From contig JAWKNW010000016.1 in assembly GCA_041391505.1 (NCBI GenBank), forward strand, positions 1 to 64,000: a stretch of DNA of 64,000 nucleotides. Direction: 5' to 3'. The stretch comes from Rhodothermales bacterium. Its GTDB lineage: Bacteria > Bacteroidota > Rhodothermia > Rhodothermales > JAHQVL01. Position numbers and translations under genes: made by a program. The stretch's first letter is position 1. Every line of letters starts with the position of its first letter. Below are positions 51,330 to 60,493 of this stretch, piece after piece. Below the pieces are notes generated by a model. The model was not told where the DNA came from and ran no database searches. It worked only from the letters and a program-made list of their open reading frames with translations.

Positions 51330-51512
51330 TCAGTAGGCCAGCTCGACCTCGAAGGTCGCAATGGCCTCCTCCTCTACCCGGTAGGTGATCTGGAGCGGCC
51401 GGCAGCACACTTCGCAGTCCTCCACGTACGTTTGCCCCTCCACCGACAGGTCGACCAGCACCGAGACTTCCTCCCAGCAACTGGGGCACGTGAAGAACAC
51501 TTCTTCTTCCAT
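51330..51512 (-). CDS. CPXCG motif zinc-ribbon-like small protein
   Basis: A 60-residue cytoplasmic protein of the CPXCG family. The first pair is C9 and C12 ('FTCPSCWEEV'), where tryptophan replaces the usual glycine, and the second pair is C33 and C36 ('DCEVCCRPL'). The four cysteines should bind one zinc. The family's role is unknown. It starts 18 bases after the ABC permease stop, so the pair is probably translated from one transcript. The length is right for the family. Confidence 0.85.
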   Translation of the reverse strand: MEEEVFFTCPSCWEEVSVLVDLSVEGQTYVEDCEVCCRPLQITYRVEEEAIATFEVELAY

Positions 51513-51530
51513 GGTGGCAGGCTCCCAGCT

Positions 51531-54056
51531 TTATCGCTCGGCGCGAAGGACCTCGAGCGGCGGCCGCGCATAGATCCCCCGGCTGTTGAGCAGCCCGATG
51601 ACCAGCGTAAGCCCCGTAATAAGCAGGACGACGAGCACGATCGGGCCGAGCGCCGGCACAAAGGGAGTGTCGAAAACGAATACCGCCAGCGCCCCACTGC
51701 CGGCGAGGGCGAGCAGCATGCCGGTCGCCGTCGCAAAAAAGCCGAGAAACAGGTACTCGATCAGCATGATGCGGATCAGTTGCCGGCGGGATGCCCCCAG
51801 CGTCTTGAGCAGCACGCTCTCCTCGATTCGTTGAAAACGACTCACCGTCACGGCGGCGATGAGCACGATCAGGCCCGTGAACAGGCTGAAGAGTGCCATG
51901 AACCGCAAGACAAAGGCGATCCGTTCGTAGATCGTGTCGAAGATGTTCATGACGAGCGTGAGGTCGATCGACGACACGTTCGGATACCGACCGAACAGCG
52001 CCGACTGCAGTGCGCCGGACTGCGCGTCGCCGGCGGTTCGCGTCAGGGTCACGTAAAACTGCGGGGCCTCTTCCAGCACGCCCTCGGGGAAGAGGACAAA
52101 GAAGTTGGTCTGAAACCGTTGCCAGTCGACCGTGCGCAGGCTCGACACATACGTGGTGATCGGGAGCCCCTGGACATCCCACACCAGCGTATCGCCGATC
52201 GTCACGTTCAACTCCTGCGCGAGATCGCGCTCCACCGAGATCGGCACGATGCTCACCTCGGGGCCGACGCGGCCCACGAAATCCCCTTCGATCAACGTCT
52301 CCGCGTCGCTCAACTGGCCGCGATAGGAGGAACGGTACTCGCGGCGCAGCGCCCACGATCCGCCGCGACGCGTCGAGTCCCGCCGGATCGCGTCGACATC
52401 GTCCCCCTTCAGGCGCGACAGCCGCATCGTCACGATCGGCACTTCCTCGATGATTTCGAGCCCCTGCCCCCGCACGATCTCGCCCACGCCGGCGAGCTGC
52501 TCTTTCTGAATGTCGAACAGTACCGTATTGGGGCGCCCCTCCCCGCCGGCCACCTGGATCTGGGCCATCAGAGTCTGCTGCGCCAGGTAGAGCGTCAGGA
52601 TCAGGAACGTCCCGAGCCCCAGCGCGAGCATGAGCATCAGCGTCTGGTTGTTCGGCCGATAGAGGTTCGACAGCCCCTGGCGCCACGGATACGTCCAGCC
52701 CGAAGGCATCAGGCGCGGCGCGAAGTGGATGATGAGCCTGGCCACGCCGGCCAGCAGGCCGAACACGACGGCGATGGCGGCCGCATAGCCCAGGCCGACC
52801 TCCCACTCCGGCGCCTGCAGGATCGACAGACCTGCCACGGCAATTGCAATAACGGCATACAAAAACCAGCGCATCCGCACGCCCCCGGTCGACGGCTCCG
52901 CCTCGTACGATCGCCGCAGCGTCAGCAGCGGCGACACGTCGCGCACCGACAGCAGGGGCAGCAGCGAAAAAAGCACCGCCACGCCGAGCCCCACACCAAA
53001 GCCCAGCGCGATCGCCGGCCAGGACAGCGACACCGCCACCGTCACCGGCAGCACCTCCGCCAGCAGCGTCGGCACGAGGTACTGGATCCCCACGCCGATC
53101 GCGCACCCGATCGAGGCGGCGAGCGCCCCCATCACGCCGGCCTGCACCAGAAAGATCAGAAACGTCGGCGTAGACCGCGCCCCGAGGCAGCGCAACACGG
53201 CCACCGTCTCGATGCGCTGCTTGATGTACACATGGACCGTGCTCGCCACGCCGACCCCGCCCAGCAGCAGGGCGACGAGCCCCACGAGGCCGAGGAACCG
53301 GTAAAGGTTGCTGAGCCCCTCGTTCCAGTCATCCTTCACCTCGGCCACGGTATCCACCCCGACCCGCTCCTCGTCGAGATGCGGCTTGATGGCCTCGACC
53401 GTCTGCTCGACATCCGCGTCGTCCTCGAAACGGAAGTACACCTCGTATTCGGCCCGGCTGCCGCGCTGGAGCAGCAGCGTATCGAGGCCGGCCAGCGGCA
53501 CGAACACGCGCGGGCTGAAGAGGGCGAACGCGGCGGACTCGCGGGGCGTCTTGATGATTTCGCCCAGGATCGGATAGGCGACGTTGCCCACCTCGACCGT
53601 ATCCCCCACGCCCACGCCGTACTGTTCGAGCAAGGCCCCGTCCAGCAGGGCGCCGCCGGCCCGCTGGTACTGGCCGGCCGCCGCCGGCGGATCCGTCTCG
53701 ATGGCCCCGTAAAACGGATAGCCGTCGTCGATCGCGCGCACGGTCGCCAGACGGGCCGCCTGGGCTTTCGGGAAAAACGCCATCGACGCGAACGAGATGC
53801 GACGCGCCTGCCGGCCGCCGAGTGAATCGATCAGCGCTTCGGTCGCCTCGCTGAACGGGCCGCCGCGTTCGAGGCTCATATCCGCCCCGAAGAGCCCGAG
53901 CGCCTCGTTGTCGACCGCCTGCTCGAGGTTATCCCCGAACGAGCGAATCGCGACGAGCGCCGCCACACCCAGCACCATCGACGAGACAAAGAGCAGGAGC
54001 CGGCGCCGGCTGCCCCGGCTGTCCCGCAAGGCCATCGTAAAGATCCAGGAAACCAT
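51531..54056 (-). CDS. ABC transporter permease, FtsX/MacB family with two core domains
   Basis: An 841-residue inner-membrane protein of the YbbP/LolC-like type. An N-terminal membrane segment ('SRRRLLLFVSSMVLGVAALVAI') is followed by a large periplasmic domain (about 45-250), an FtsX core with 3-4 segments (about 255-385), extra membrane helices (about 395-500), a second periplasmic domain (about 510-700) and a second FtsX core (about 720-835, 'FSLFTGLIVLIAAVTVSRFQRIEES'). Such permeases work with a cytoplasmic ATPase to move lipids, lipoproteins or esters in or out of the envelope. The ATPase gene lies next to it (75 bases apart) and the pair probably forms one complex. Cargo is unknown. 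Confidence 0.93.
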   Translation of the reverse strand: MVSWIFTMALRDSRGSRRRLLLFVSSMVLGVAALVAIRSFGDNLEQAVDNEALGLFGADMSLERGGPFSEATEALIDSLGGRQARRISFASMAFFPKAQAARLATVRAIDDGYPFYGAIETDPPAAAGQYQRAGGALLDGALLEQYGVGVGDTVEVGNVAYPILGEIIKTPRESAAFALFSPRVFVPLAGLDTLLLQRGSRAEYEVYFRFEDDADVEQTVEAIKPHLDEERVGVDTVAEVKDDWNEGLSNLYRFLGLVGLVALLLGGVGVASTVHVYIKQRIETVAVLRCLGARSTPTFLIFLVQAGVMGALAASIGCAIGVGIQYLVPTLLAEVLPVTVAVSLSWPAIALGFGVGLGVAVLFSLLPLLSVRDVSPLLTLRRSYEAEPSTGGVRMRWFLYAVIAIAVAGLSILQAPEWEVGLGYAAAIAVVFGLLAGVARLIIHFAPRLMPSGWTYPWRQGLSNLYRPNNQTLMLMLALGLGTFLILTLYLAQQTLMAQIQVAGGEGRPNTVLFDIQKEQLAGVGEIVRGQGLEIIEEVPIVTMRLSRLKGDDVDAIRRDSTRRGGSWALRREYRSSYRGQLSDAETLIEGDFVGRVGPEVSIVPISVERDLAQELNVTIGDTLVWDVQGLPITTYVSSLRTVDWQRFQTNFFVLFPEGVLEEAPQFYVTLTRTAGDAQSGALQSALFGRYPNVSSIDLTLVMNIFDTIYERIAFVLRFMALFSLFTGLIVLIAAVTVSRFQRIEESVLLKTLGASRRQLIRIMLIEYLFLGFFATATGMLLALAGSGALAVFVFDTPFVPALGPIVLVVLLITGLTLVIGLLNSRGIYARPPLEVLRAER

Positions 54057-54131
54057 GCGATCGAGCGAAGAATGCCAAAAATGAAAACGGAAACCGGGAG
54101 GAACGGCCTCCCTGAACCACGTACCCGGTCC

Positions 54132-54836
54132 CTACGCCCGCTGCGGCTCGCCGGTCAGGGTGTCGGAGAGGATCGCGCCGCCGCGCAGGCGGATGATGCG
54201 TTCCGTGCGGCCGGCGAGGTCGATGTCGTGCGTCACCAGCACGAGCGTGGTGCCGGCGCGCGCATTCAGTTCGAACAGCAGCGACTCGATGATGGCGCCG
54301 GTATCGGCGTCGAGATTGCCCGTCGGCTCGTCGGCGAAAAGGATGCGCGGTTGGTTGATGAACGCCCTCGCGATGCCGACGCGCTGCTGCTCGCCGCCGG
54401 AGAGCTGTTTCGGGTAGTGATGCATCCGGTCGCCGAGGCCGACCTGTTCGAGCAGCTCGCGGGCCCGGCCGGCGGCCGAGCGGTCGCCGCGCAGTTCGGC
54501 CGGCACCATCACGTTTTCGAGCGCCGAGAGGGTCGGGATGAGCTGAAACGACTGGAAGATGAATCCGACCTGCTCGTTGCGCACGGTGGCGCGCTCGTCT
54601 TCGCTGAGCCGGCCGATCTCGACCCCGCACAGCGAGATCGCCCCCGACGTCGGCGCGTCGAGGCCGGCGCACAGCCCGAGCAAGGTCGTCTTTCCCGATC
54701 CGGACGGCCCCACGATGGCGCACGTATCGCCTTCGTGCAGCGTGAAGGAGATGTCCTTGAGGACTGTCAACGGCCGTCCGCCGCTCTGATACGTCTTGGA
54801 AATATCGGTCAACGAGAGGACGGTAGTCCCTTCCAT
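54132..54836 (-). CDS. ABC transporter ATP-binding protein (MacB/LolD type)
   Basis: A 234-residue ATPase. Walker A 'GPSGSGKTTLLG', Q-loop 'GFIFQSFQLIPTL', signature 'LSGGEQQRVGIARAF' and Walker B 'ILFADEPTGNLD' are intact, and the 'VLVTHD' switch His follows. The match to LolD/MacB-type ATPases fits the FtsX-type permease encoded next. The start ATG 54836 is preceded by GGAG. It is divergent from the SGNH esterase lipoprotein gene, so the promoters share the 70-base gap. Confidence 0.95.
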   Translation of the reverse strand: MEGTTVLSLTDISKTYQSGGRPLTVLKDISFTLHEGDTCAIVGPSGSGKTTLLGLCAGLDAPTSGAISLCGVEIGRLSEDERATVRNEQVGFIFQSFQLIPTLSALENVMVPAELRGDRSAAGRARELLEQVGLGDRMHHYPKQLSGGEQQRVGIARAFINQPRILFADEPTGNLDADTGAIIESLLFELNARAGTTLVLVTHDIDLAGRTERIIRLRGGAILSDTLTGEPQRA

Positions 54837-54908
54837 AGCACTCCAGGTGAAACATGGGCGATTGGACAGGGGTAGAGAAAGCGCCAGCCCAGTATGAGAT
54901 CCCAACCG

Positions 54909-55607
54909 ATGAAAAAAAGTCACCGCCGTCTTTTGATCGCTCTCGCCTTCGTTTTGGCCGCCTGCGGGGGGTCCGAACAGGGGGCGCCGATCGATGCGCA
55001 ACCCGTCGCGGACGCCCCGACCGCACCGCGCATCGCGAAGCAAACCATCCTCGTGCTGGGCAACAGCATCGCGGCCGGTTACGGCGTCGAACCCGAAGAA
55101 GCCTTCCCGGCCCGCCTCCAGGAGAAGATCGACTCGGCGGGGCTCCCCTTCTCCGTCGTCAACGCCGGCGTGTCGGGCGAAACCACCGCCGGCGGGCTGG
55201 GCCGTATCGACTGGATCCTCCGGCAGCGGGTCGACGTGCTGATCCTCGAACTCGGCGGCAACGACGGCCTGCGCGGCACCCTGCCGGACGCCACCCGGTC
55301 GAACCTCGAAGCCATCATCGACCGCACCCGCGAACGGTATCCCGATGCCGACGTCCTGCTCGCCGGCATGCAGATGCCTCCGAACCTCGGTCAGCAGTTT
55401 ACCCGCCAGTTTCTGGAGCTTTTCCCGCAGATCGCACAGGAGCGGAATGTCGCCCTCGTCCCGTTTCTGCTGGAAGGCGTCGGCGGCATCCCGAGCCTCA
55501 ACCAGTCCGATGGCATCCACCCCACGCCCGAGGGGCATCGTATCGTGGCCGAGACCGTGTGGCAGTATCTGGAGCCCATTTTGAGATCGCGGGCGGCGTC
55601 CGTCTAA
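54909..55607 (+). CDS. SGNH/GDSL hydrolase lipoprotein (arylesterase, TesA-like)
   Basis: A 232-residue secreted lipoprotein of the TesA/arylesterase type. The signal peptide ends in the lipobox 'VLAAC' with Cys19 lipidated. SGNH boxes: 'VLGNSIAAGYG' (GNS in place of GDS, catalytic Ser), 'NAGVSGETTAGGL' (Gly), 'LGGNDGLRG' (Asn) and 'DGIHPTPEGH' (Asp and His). Members hydrolyse acyl esters or thioesters at the periplasmic face. The ATG at 54909 is chosen for the signal peptide; ATG 54894 is in frame. It faces away from the ABC transporter genes, whose lipid-related type suggests a link. Confidence 0.9.
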   Translation: MKKSHRRLLIALAFVLAACGGSEQGAPIDAQPVADAPTAPRIAKQTILVLGNSIAAGYGVEPEEAFPARLQEKIDSAGLPFSVVNAGVSGETTAGGLGRIDWILRQRVDVLILELGGNDGLRGTLPDATRSNLEAIIDRTRERYPDADVLLAGMQMPPNLGQQFTRQFLELFPQIAQERNVALVPFLLEGVGGIPSLNQSDGIHPTPEGHRIVAETVWQYLEPILRSRAASV

Positions 55608-55976
55608 AAACGCCGACGGCCTGGCGGGTTTGGCGTCCTTTTCACGCAGGTCTTCCTGAATGCCCCGAGTACTGGATTTCGAGCCCGTTTGTCGATACAT
55701 TGAACGCGCGGACGCTCTCGCGACCCGGCCGGGTCGCGATCCCGTATTTCAGACATCTCCCCCCGAACGCTTGCGGCGTGTGATTTGCACGGAGGTCGGC
55801 GTATTGATCGGCCGTATGGAACGTCTTGCGGCCGGCTATGTTGACGGACGATATCGATCACATCTATAGCTCCATGCTCCCCGGCAAAGCGGCCCAATGA
55901 TCCGGGACGCGGCGCACCGCCTCTCGGTCCGATTCGCGCCAAAGACGGTATGCCCCATGTTGCGTGCATGATTCCA
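55608..55976. other. Intergenic region, 369 bases
   Basis: Lies between two + strand genes. A weak hairpin (acgcc..ggcgt) followed by CCTTTT near 55610-55642 could end the esterase transcript. The remaining sequence should contain the promoter of the DUF2339 gene. Short frames here give Arg-rich or scattered translations and were not called. No tRNA or riboswitch pattern seen. Confidence 0.45.
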
Positions 55977-57824
55977 ATGACATCGAAGCAGGAACAGTCA
56001 TACGAAGATCGCATCGAGCAACTCGAGAGGACGGTTGCCAATCTGGAGTACACGGTTTCGCGACTGCAGGAACGCCTCCATGCCGCCAACGCCGCGACGC
56101 AGCGCCGGCCGGCGCTTCAGACGACGGATCCTGCCGAGGCCAGGGCCAACAACGGTAACCGGCTGCTCGCCGACCTCAAGCCCGCGGCGCCTGCCGCAGA
56201 AGGCGCTCCCACCGAACGCCCGCGCCGCGTGCGCCCCATGTATGCCCTCGACGGCGAGGCCTGGCTGAACCGCGTCGGGCTCGCCTTCGTCCTCTTTGGC
56301 ATCGCGTTCGGGGTCAAGTATTTTCTCGAGCAGGACTGGTTCTCGCCGTTTCTCCGCATCATCTCCGGGCTTTTGCTGGGTGCGGTCCTGATGGTTACGG
56401 GGCTGCAGCTGCACCGCAAACGCACGCGGCTGGCGCAGGTCCTGCTCTGCGTCGGCGTCGGATCCATCTATCTCACGGCATTCGGGGCCTACCAGCTCTA
56501 TTATCTGGTGCCCTACCCGGTGGCGTATTTCGGCATGTTCGCGGTATCCGTGGGGGCCTTTCTGCTCTCGGTGAAACGCAACGACCCGGTAGTCGCGATT
56601 CTGGCCGTGTTCGGGGGGCTCGTGACGCCGTTCATCATGCACTCGCAGGGCGACAACCTGCTCGGCATCATCAGCTACACGTCGCTCATCCTGACGGGCG
56701 CCGGCGTGATCTACTGGTTCACGGGATGGCGCAGCCTGCTATTCCTTTCCGCCATCGGGGGCTGGTTCGTCGTGCTGGTGTGTTACCTCAACGTCGGATT
56801 GTACTTCGAGTCCGTGGCGGCCGATCGCTGGACGCTGCTGGCCGGCGTAGGGGTTTGCTGGATGCTGTTCTGGGCGATGCCGGTCGTTCGCGGCGTGCTC
56901 CGGGCGCGCCACCCCGAAAAATTCGCCGCGCCGCCGCCCGTGCGCGCCGTGGGCTACTTCTTCAATCACCCCGCCCTGCCGCTCTCCGTCGCGACGCCGT
57001 TGTTGACGTTCGTGCTCGGCATGCTCATCTGGGACCTGTCGGACACCCTGTGGGGCTGGATCGCGCTCGAAGCCGCGGCCATCTACGGATTCCTCTATCT
57101 CTACATCCGCGGGCGCGATCTGAATCATCTCGCCCAGATGCAGGGCTTCGCCGCATCGGTGCTCCTGATCATCGGTCTCGTCCTGCTATTCAAGGAATTC
57201 GCGCTGCTGGTCGCCCTCGCGGCGGCGGCCGGCGTGATGCGGCATGTAGCCCGGATCATGAAAGACCGGATCATGTCGTTCAACTCGCATGCGCTGTTTC
57301 TGGTGGTGCTCTCCTGGCTCACCATGCGGCTCATCAATGTGCCCTCGGAGGGCACGCCGGTCACCAACCTGCCGGCCATCTGCGAGTTCGTCGTCATTCT
57401 CCTCTGCGCCAGCATGGCGCAGGTGCTCCGCCGCTCGTGGATGTACATGATCTACCTCTTCCTGGCCCATTTCCTGTTCCTGGGGTGGGTCTTCCGCGAG
57501 GTCGGTTCGCTCATCGGGGGCGAGGCGCTCGTCACCGCCGCCTGGGGCGCGTATGCGGTCATCCTGCTGCTCATCGCCCGGAAGAACGGCTCCGCCATCC
57601 TGCGCCGCGTCGCGATCGGCACGCTGGCGCTCACGATTTGCAAGCTGTTTCTGTTCGACCTCGACGCCGTCGATCCGCTCGTGCGCGTGATGCTCTTCCT
57701 CGGCTTCGGCATCTCGTTCCTGGGCCTGAGCTACATCCTGCCCCGCCTGATCGCGCGGACGACCCGTCCGGTGGAAACGGAACCGTCGAAACCCCTGGAG
57801 CGCGAAAAGGAACCCATCCTGTAG
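55977..57824 (+). CDS. DUF2339 family polytopic membrane protein
   Basis: A 615-residue inner-membrane protein. The first 40 residues form a coiled coil ('YEDRIEQLERTVANLEYTVSRLQERLHAA' split). From residue about 90 on there are some fifteen hydrophobic segments, beginning with 'WLNRVGLAFVLFGIAFGVKYFLEQDWF' (split), the conserved DUF2339 box. The role of this family is unknown; a link to cell-envelope or capsule maintenance is only suggested in other bacteria. Starts at 55950, 55968 and 55977 are in frame; 55977 gives a natural-looking coiled-coil start. It converges with the TrpF-like gene. Confidence 0.87.
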   Translation: MTSKQEQSYEDRIEQLERTVANLEYTVSRLQERLHAANAATQRRPALQTTDPAEARANNGNRLLADLKPAAPAAEGAPTERPRRVRPMYALDGEAWLNRVGLAFVLFGIAFGVKYFLEQDWFSPFLRIISGLLLGAVLMVTGLQLHRKRTRLAQVLLCVGVGSIYLTAFGAYQLYYLVPYPVAYFGMFAVSVGAFLLSVKRNDPVVAILAVFGGLVTPFIMHSQGDNLLGIISYTSLILTGAGVIYWFTGWRSLLFLSAIGGWFVVLVCYLNVGLYFESVAADRWTLLAGVGVCWMLFWAMPVVRGVLRARHPEKFAAPPPVRAVGYFFNHPALPLSVATPLLTFVLGMLIWDLSDTLWGWIALEAAAIYGFLYLYIRGRDLNHLAQMQGFAASVLLIIGLVLLFKEFALLVALAAAAGVMRHVARIMKDRIMSFNSHALFLVVLSWLTMRLINVPSEGTPVTNLPAICEFVVILLCASMAQVLRRSWMYMIYLFLAHFLFLGWVFREVGSLIGGEALVTAAWGAYAVILLLIARKNGSAILRRVAIGTLALTICKLFLFDLDAVDPLVRVMLFLGFGISFLGLSYILPRLIARTTRPVETEPSKPLEREKEPIL

Positions 57825-57904
57825 CGCCGGCGGCCGCAGGAACCGCTCGGTCTCCGCAAGCGCGCTACCGTTTCTGAAATGCCAGGCCCGTCCGGGCCCG
57901 TTGC

Positions 57905-58555
57905 TCACGCGCGCCGAGCGGCCTCGATAAAGCGCGCGAGCTTGCCGGCATCGAGCCGGCCCGCCGTGCGCACGCCGCTGCAGACATCGAGGCCGTACGG
58001 CCGAACCGTCCTTACCGCTTCCGCCACGTTTTCGGCTCGCAATCCGCCGGCGAGATACACCGGCACCGAAACCGCCTCGACAATCCGGCGGCTCCACGCC
58101 CAGTTGTGCGTCCGCCCCGTCCCGCCCAGTTCCTTCGTCGCCAGCCCCGGGTTGCCCGAATCGAGCAACAACGCGTCGACATGCGCCGATGCGGCGACGG
58201 CCTCGGTGATCGAAGCCTCGTCGACGACATGGACGACCTGCACGATGCGGACGGCCGGAGCGGCGTCGCGGAGGCGGGCATAGCCTTTACGCGGGATGGC
58301 GTCGCACAGTTGAACGGTCGTCGGCCGGCAGGCATCCAGTTGCGCGGCGATCGCTGCCGGATCCTGGCGGCTCGTGAGCAGGAAGGTCTCGGCCGGCGGC
58401 TCGATTGCCGCCGCGATGGCCGCGATCCGGGCATCGGAAATCACACCCGGTCCACTGGGCATCGCCGAAACCAGGCCAAGGGCGTGCGCGCCGGCATCGA
58501 GCGCCATCCGCGCCTCGTCGAGGTCCTGGATGCAGCAGATCTTGATGCGGATCAT
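57905..58555 (-). CDS. Divergent TrpF-like phosphoribosylanthranilate isomerase-family protein
   Basis: A 216-residue (beta/alpha)8-barrel protein of the PRA isomerase family. It keeps the family Cys and Asp ('IKICCIQDLDEA' at the N-terminus, 'ALLLDSGN' in the middle) and the phosphate loops 'LAGGLRAEN' and 'LDVCSGVRTAG', but its second box is 'GLVSAMPSGPGVI' instead of the usual FxxSPR type and the QLHG box is 'VQLCD'. It might make the Amadori step of tryptophan synthesis or act on another phospho-sugar. No other trp gene is here. The ATG at 58555 is supported by a strong AAGGAGG seven bases before it, better than the GTG at 58561. Confidence 0.82.
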   Translation of the reverse strand: MIRIKICCIQDLDEARMALDAGAHALGLVSAMPSGPGVISDARIAAIAAAIEPPAETFLLTSRQDPAAIAAQLDACRPTTVQLCDAIPRKGYARLRDAAPAVRIVQVVHVVDEASITEAVAASAHVDALLLDSGNPGLATKELGGTGRTHNWAWSRRIVEAVSVPVYLAGGLRAENVAEAVRTVRPYGLDVCSGVRTAGRLDAGKLARFIEAARRA

Positions 58556-58604
58556 GGGCACCCCTCCTTTCGACCGGGCCCGTGTGGGCGCGCGTGCCGC
58601 GCGG

Positions 58605-60059
58605 TCAGTCGAGCGCCTTCACCTCGTTGGTGAGCTTCACGATGGAGTCCTTGGCATCGCCAAAGAGGAGCTGCGCGTTGTCGTAGAAGAAAAGCTCGTT
58701 TTCGACGCCGGAGTACCCCGGACGCATGCTGCGCTTGAGGATGACGACGTTGCGCGACTTGTCGACGTTGAGAATCGGCATGCCGTAGATCGGGCTGGAT
58801 TTGTCGTGGCGCGCGGCGGGATTGACCACGTCGTTGGCCCCGATGATCAGCGACACGTCCGTGTTGTCGAATTCGCCGTTGATGTCATCCATCTCATACA
58901 ACTGGTCGTACGGCACGTTGGCCTCGGCGAGGAGGACGTTCATGTGGCCCGGCATGCGGCCGGCGACCGGATGGATCGCATACTTCACCGTCACGCCCTT
59001 GGCCTGGAGCAGGTCGGCCAGTTCGCGTACCTGGTGCTGCGCCTGCGCGACCGCCATCCCGTAGCCCGGCACGATGACGACATTCTCGGCATAGCTGAGC
59101 ATGATGGCGACGTCCTCCGGCGAGGTCGATCTGACCGATTTGCCCTCGAAACTCGTCTTGGTGGCGCCGTCGTCGCCGGCGCTGTCGCCGCCGAAGCCGC
59201 CGAGCAGCACGTTGAAGAGCGAGCGGTTCATCGCATCGCACATGATCTTGGTGAGGATCAGCCCCGAGGCCCCGACCAGGGCGCCGCTGACGATGAGGGC
59301 CGTGTTGTCCAGCACGAAACCCGTCGCCGAAGCGGCCAGACCCGAATACGAGTTGAGCAGCGCGATCACGACGGGCATGTCGGCGCCGCCGATCGGGATG
59401 ACGAGCAGGATCCCCAGGAAAAACGCCACGACGCAGAGTGCGAGCGCCGCCCACATGATCTGCTGGGAGTCGTTGGGAAACACACCGGCTTTGATCGCGA
59501 CCATCACGTGGCCGGCCACGACTGCGATTGCGAGCAGGAGCGTCAGGATACGCATCCCCGGGAAGGAGATCGGATTGCCGCTCACCTTGCCGCTCAGCTT
59601 GCCCACCGCCACGAAGCTGCCCGAGAAGGTTACGACGCCGATGAGGATGCTCAGGAAGATCGTGACGCCGATGGAGGCCGTGAAGGGTTCGGAGGGTGCG
59701 GCCACCGAGGCCGGCTCGGACGCCCAGGCGATATAGCGCATCAATTCCGCACCGGCGACCAGCGCCGACGACGCCCCGCCAAACCCGTTGAGGGCGCCGA
59801 CCATCTCCGGCATCGAGGTCATCTCCACCCGGCGCGCCAGCACCACGCCGATGCCGGAGCCGATTACGAGGCCGAGCAGCATCTCGGAGGGCGTAAGGAT
59901 TCTCGCCACGAACAGCGTTGCCAGCACGGCGATCAACATGGCGATCGAGGAAAGACGGTTCCCCTGTCGCGCCGTCGAAGGAGACTGCAGCCGCTTCATG
60001 CCGACAATAAACAGCGAGGCGGCGAGCAAATAGGCAAGGTCGATCAGCGTTGCAACCAT
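58605..60059 (-). CDS. pntB: NAD(P) transhydrogenase subunit beta
   Basis: A 484-residue protein with nine membrane segments in the first half and the NADP-binding domain III in the second ('VVIVPGYGMAVAQAQHQVRELADLL' split, with GYGMAVAQAQ typical). Proton-translocating transhydrogenase passes hydride from NADH to NADP+ using the proton gradient, so it supplies NADPH. The other two subunits are the next genes upstream. The ATG at 60059 is chosen because earlier in-frame codons run into the repeat region. A SerC/SerA pair is linked nearby. Confidence 0.95.
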   Translation of the reverse strand: MVATLIDLAYLLAASLFIVGMKRLQSPSTARQGNRLSSIAMLIAVLATLFVARILTPSEMLLGLVIGSGIGVVLARRVEMTSMPEMVGALNGFGGASSALVAGAELMRYIAWASEPASVAAPSEPFTASIGVTIFLSILIGVVTFSGSFVAVGKLSGKVSGNPISFPGMRILTLLLAIAVVAGHVMVAIKAGVFPNDSQQIMWAALALCVVAFFLGILLVIPIGGADMPVVIALLNSYSGLAASATGFVLDNTALIVSGALVGASGLILTKIMCDAMNRSLFNVLLGGFGGDSAGDDGATKTSFEGKSVRSTSPEDVAIMLSYAENVVIVPGYGMAVAQAQHQVRELADLLQAKGVTVKYAIHPVAGRMPGHMNVLLAEANVPYDQLYEMDDINGEFDNTDVSLIIGANDVVNPAARHDKSSPIYGMPILNVDKSRNVVILKRSMRPGYSGVENELFFYDNAQLLFGDAKDSIVKLTNEVKALD

Positions 60060-60109
60060 GGCGGGACTACAAATACAGGTGAATACAGTGGGATGCGCAG
60101 GCCGGGATT

Positions 60110-60176
60110 TAAGGTTCAACGTTCAAGGTTTAAGGATGCAGATCGCCTTAAACCTCGAACCTGGCAACCTTAAACC
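60110..60176. repeat. TTCAAGGTT-type palindromic intergenic repeat, copy 2
   Basis: Units tttaaggttcaacgttcaag and ggtttaagg pair with ccttaaacc and cgaacctggcaacctt across a ten-base loop. It sits between pntAb and pntB on a shared strand; three other copies occur in the window. Confidence 0.85.
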
Positions 60177-60178
60177 GC

Positions 60179-60457
60179 TCACTCTTTCCCCTTCTTCTTG
60201 AACATCTGGAGCATGCGGTCGGTGACCAGGAAGCCGCCGACCACGTTTACCGTGGCCACGATGAGCGCAGCGAAGCCCAGCCATTTGGCGGCGACGCCTC
60301 CTACCATGCCGGCCGCCACGAGGGCGCCGACGATCGTGATCCCGCTGATGGCGTTGGTGCCGGACATCAGGGGGGTGTGCAGCGTCTGCGGCACCTTGCT
60401 TATCACCTCAAACCCGATAAACGAGGCCAGCACGAAGATGATCAGATTCTCAAGCAT
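60179..60457 (-). CDS. pntAb: NAD(P) transhydrogenase subunit alpha, membrane part
   Basis: A 92-residue protein with three to four hydrophobic segments: 'IIFVLASFIGFEVISKVP', 'TPLMSGTNAISGITIVGALVAAG' and 'LGFAALIVATVNVVGGFLV'. This is the short domain II piece of the three-subunit transhydrogenase; it ends in 'MFKKKGKE'. In E. coli this part is fused to the NAD-binding subunit; here the split form of many other bacteria is used. It lies between pntAa and pntB, with a palindromic repeat before pntB. Confidence 0.95.
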   Translation of the reverse strand: MLENLIIFVLASFIGFEVISKVPQTLHTPLMSGTNAISGITIVGALVAAGMVGGVAAKWLGFAALIVATVNVVGGFLVTDRMLQMFKKKGKE

Positions 60458-60493
60458 AGCGATTCGACATTAGCGATTACAGGGGCCGCACGA

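Noticed and set aside
55660..55869. A 69-residue frame upstream of the DUF2339 gene
   Set aside because: No family resemblance, no ribosome-binding sequence, and it occupies the likely promoter region.
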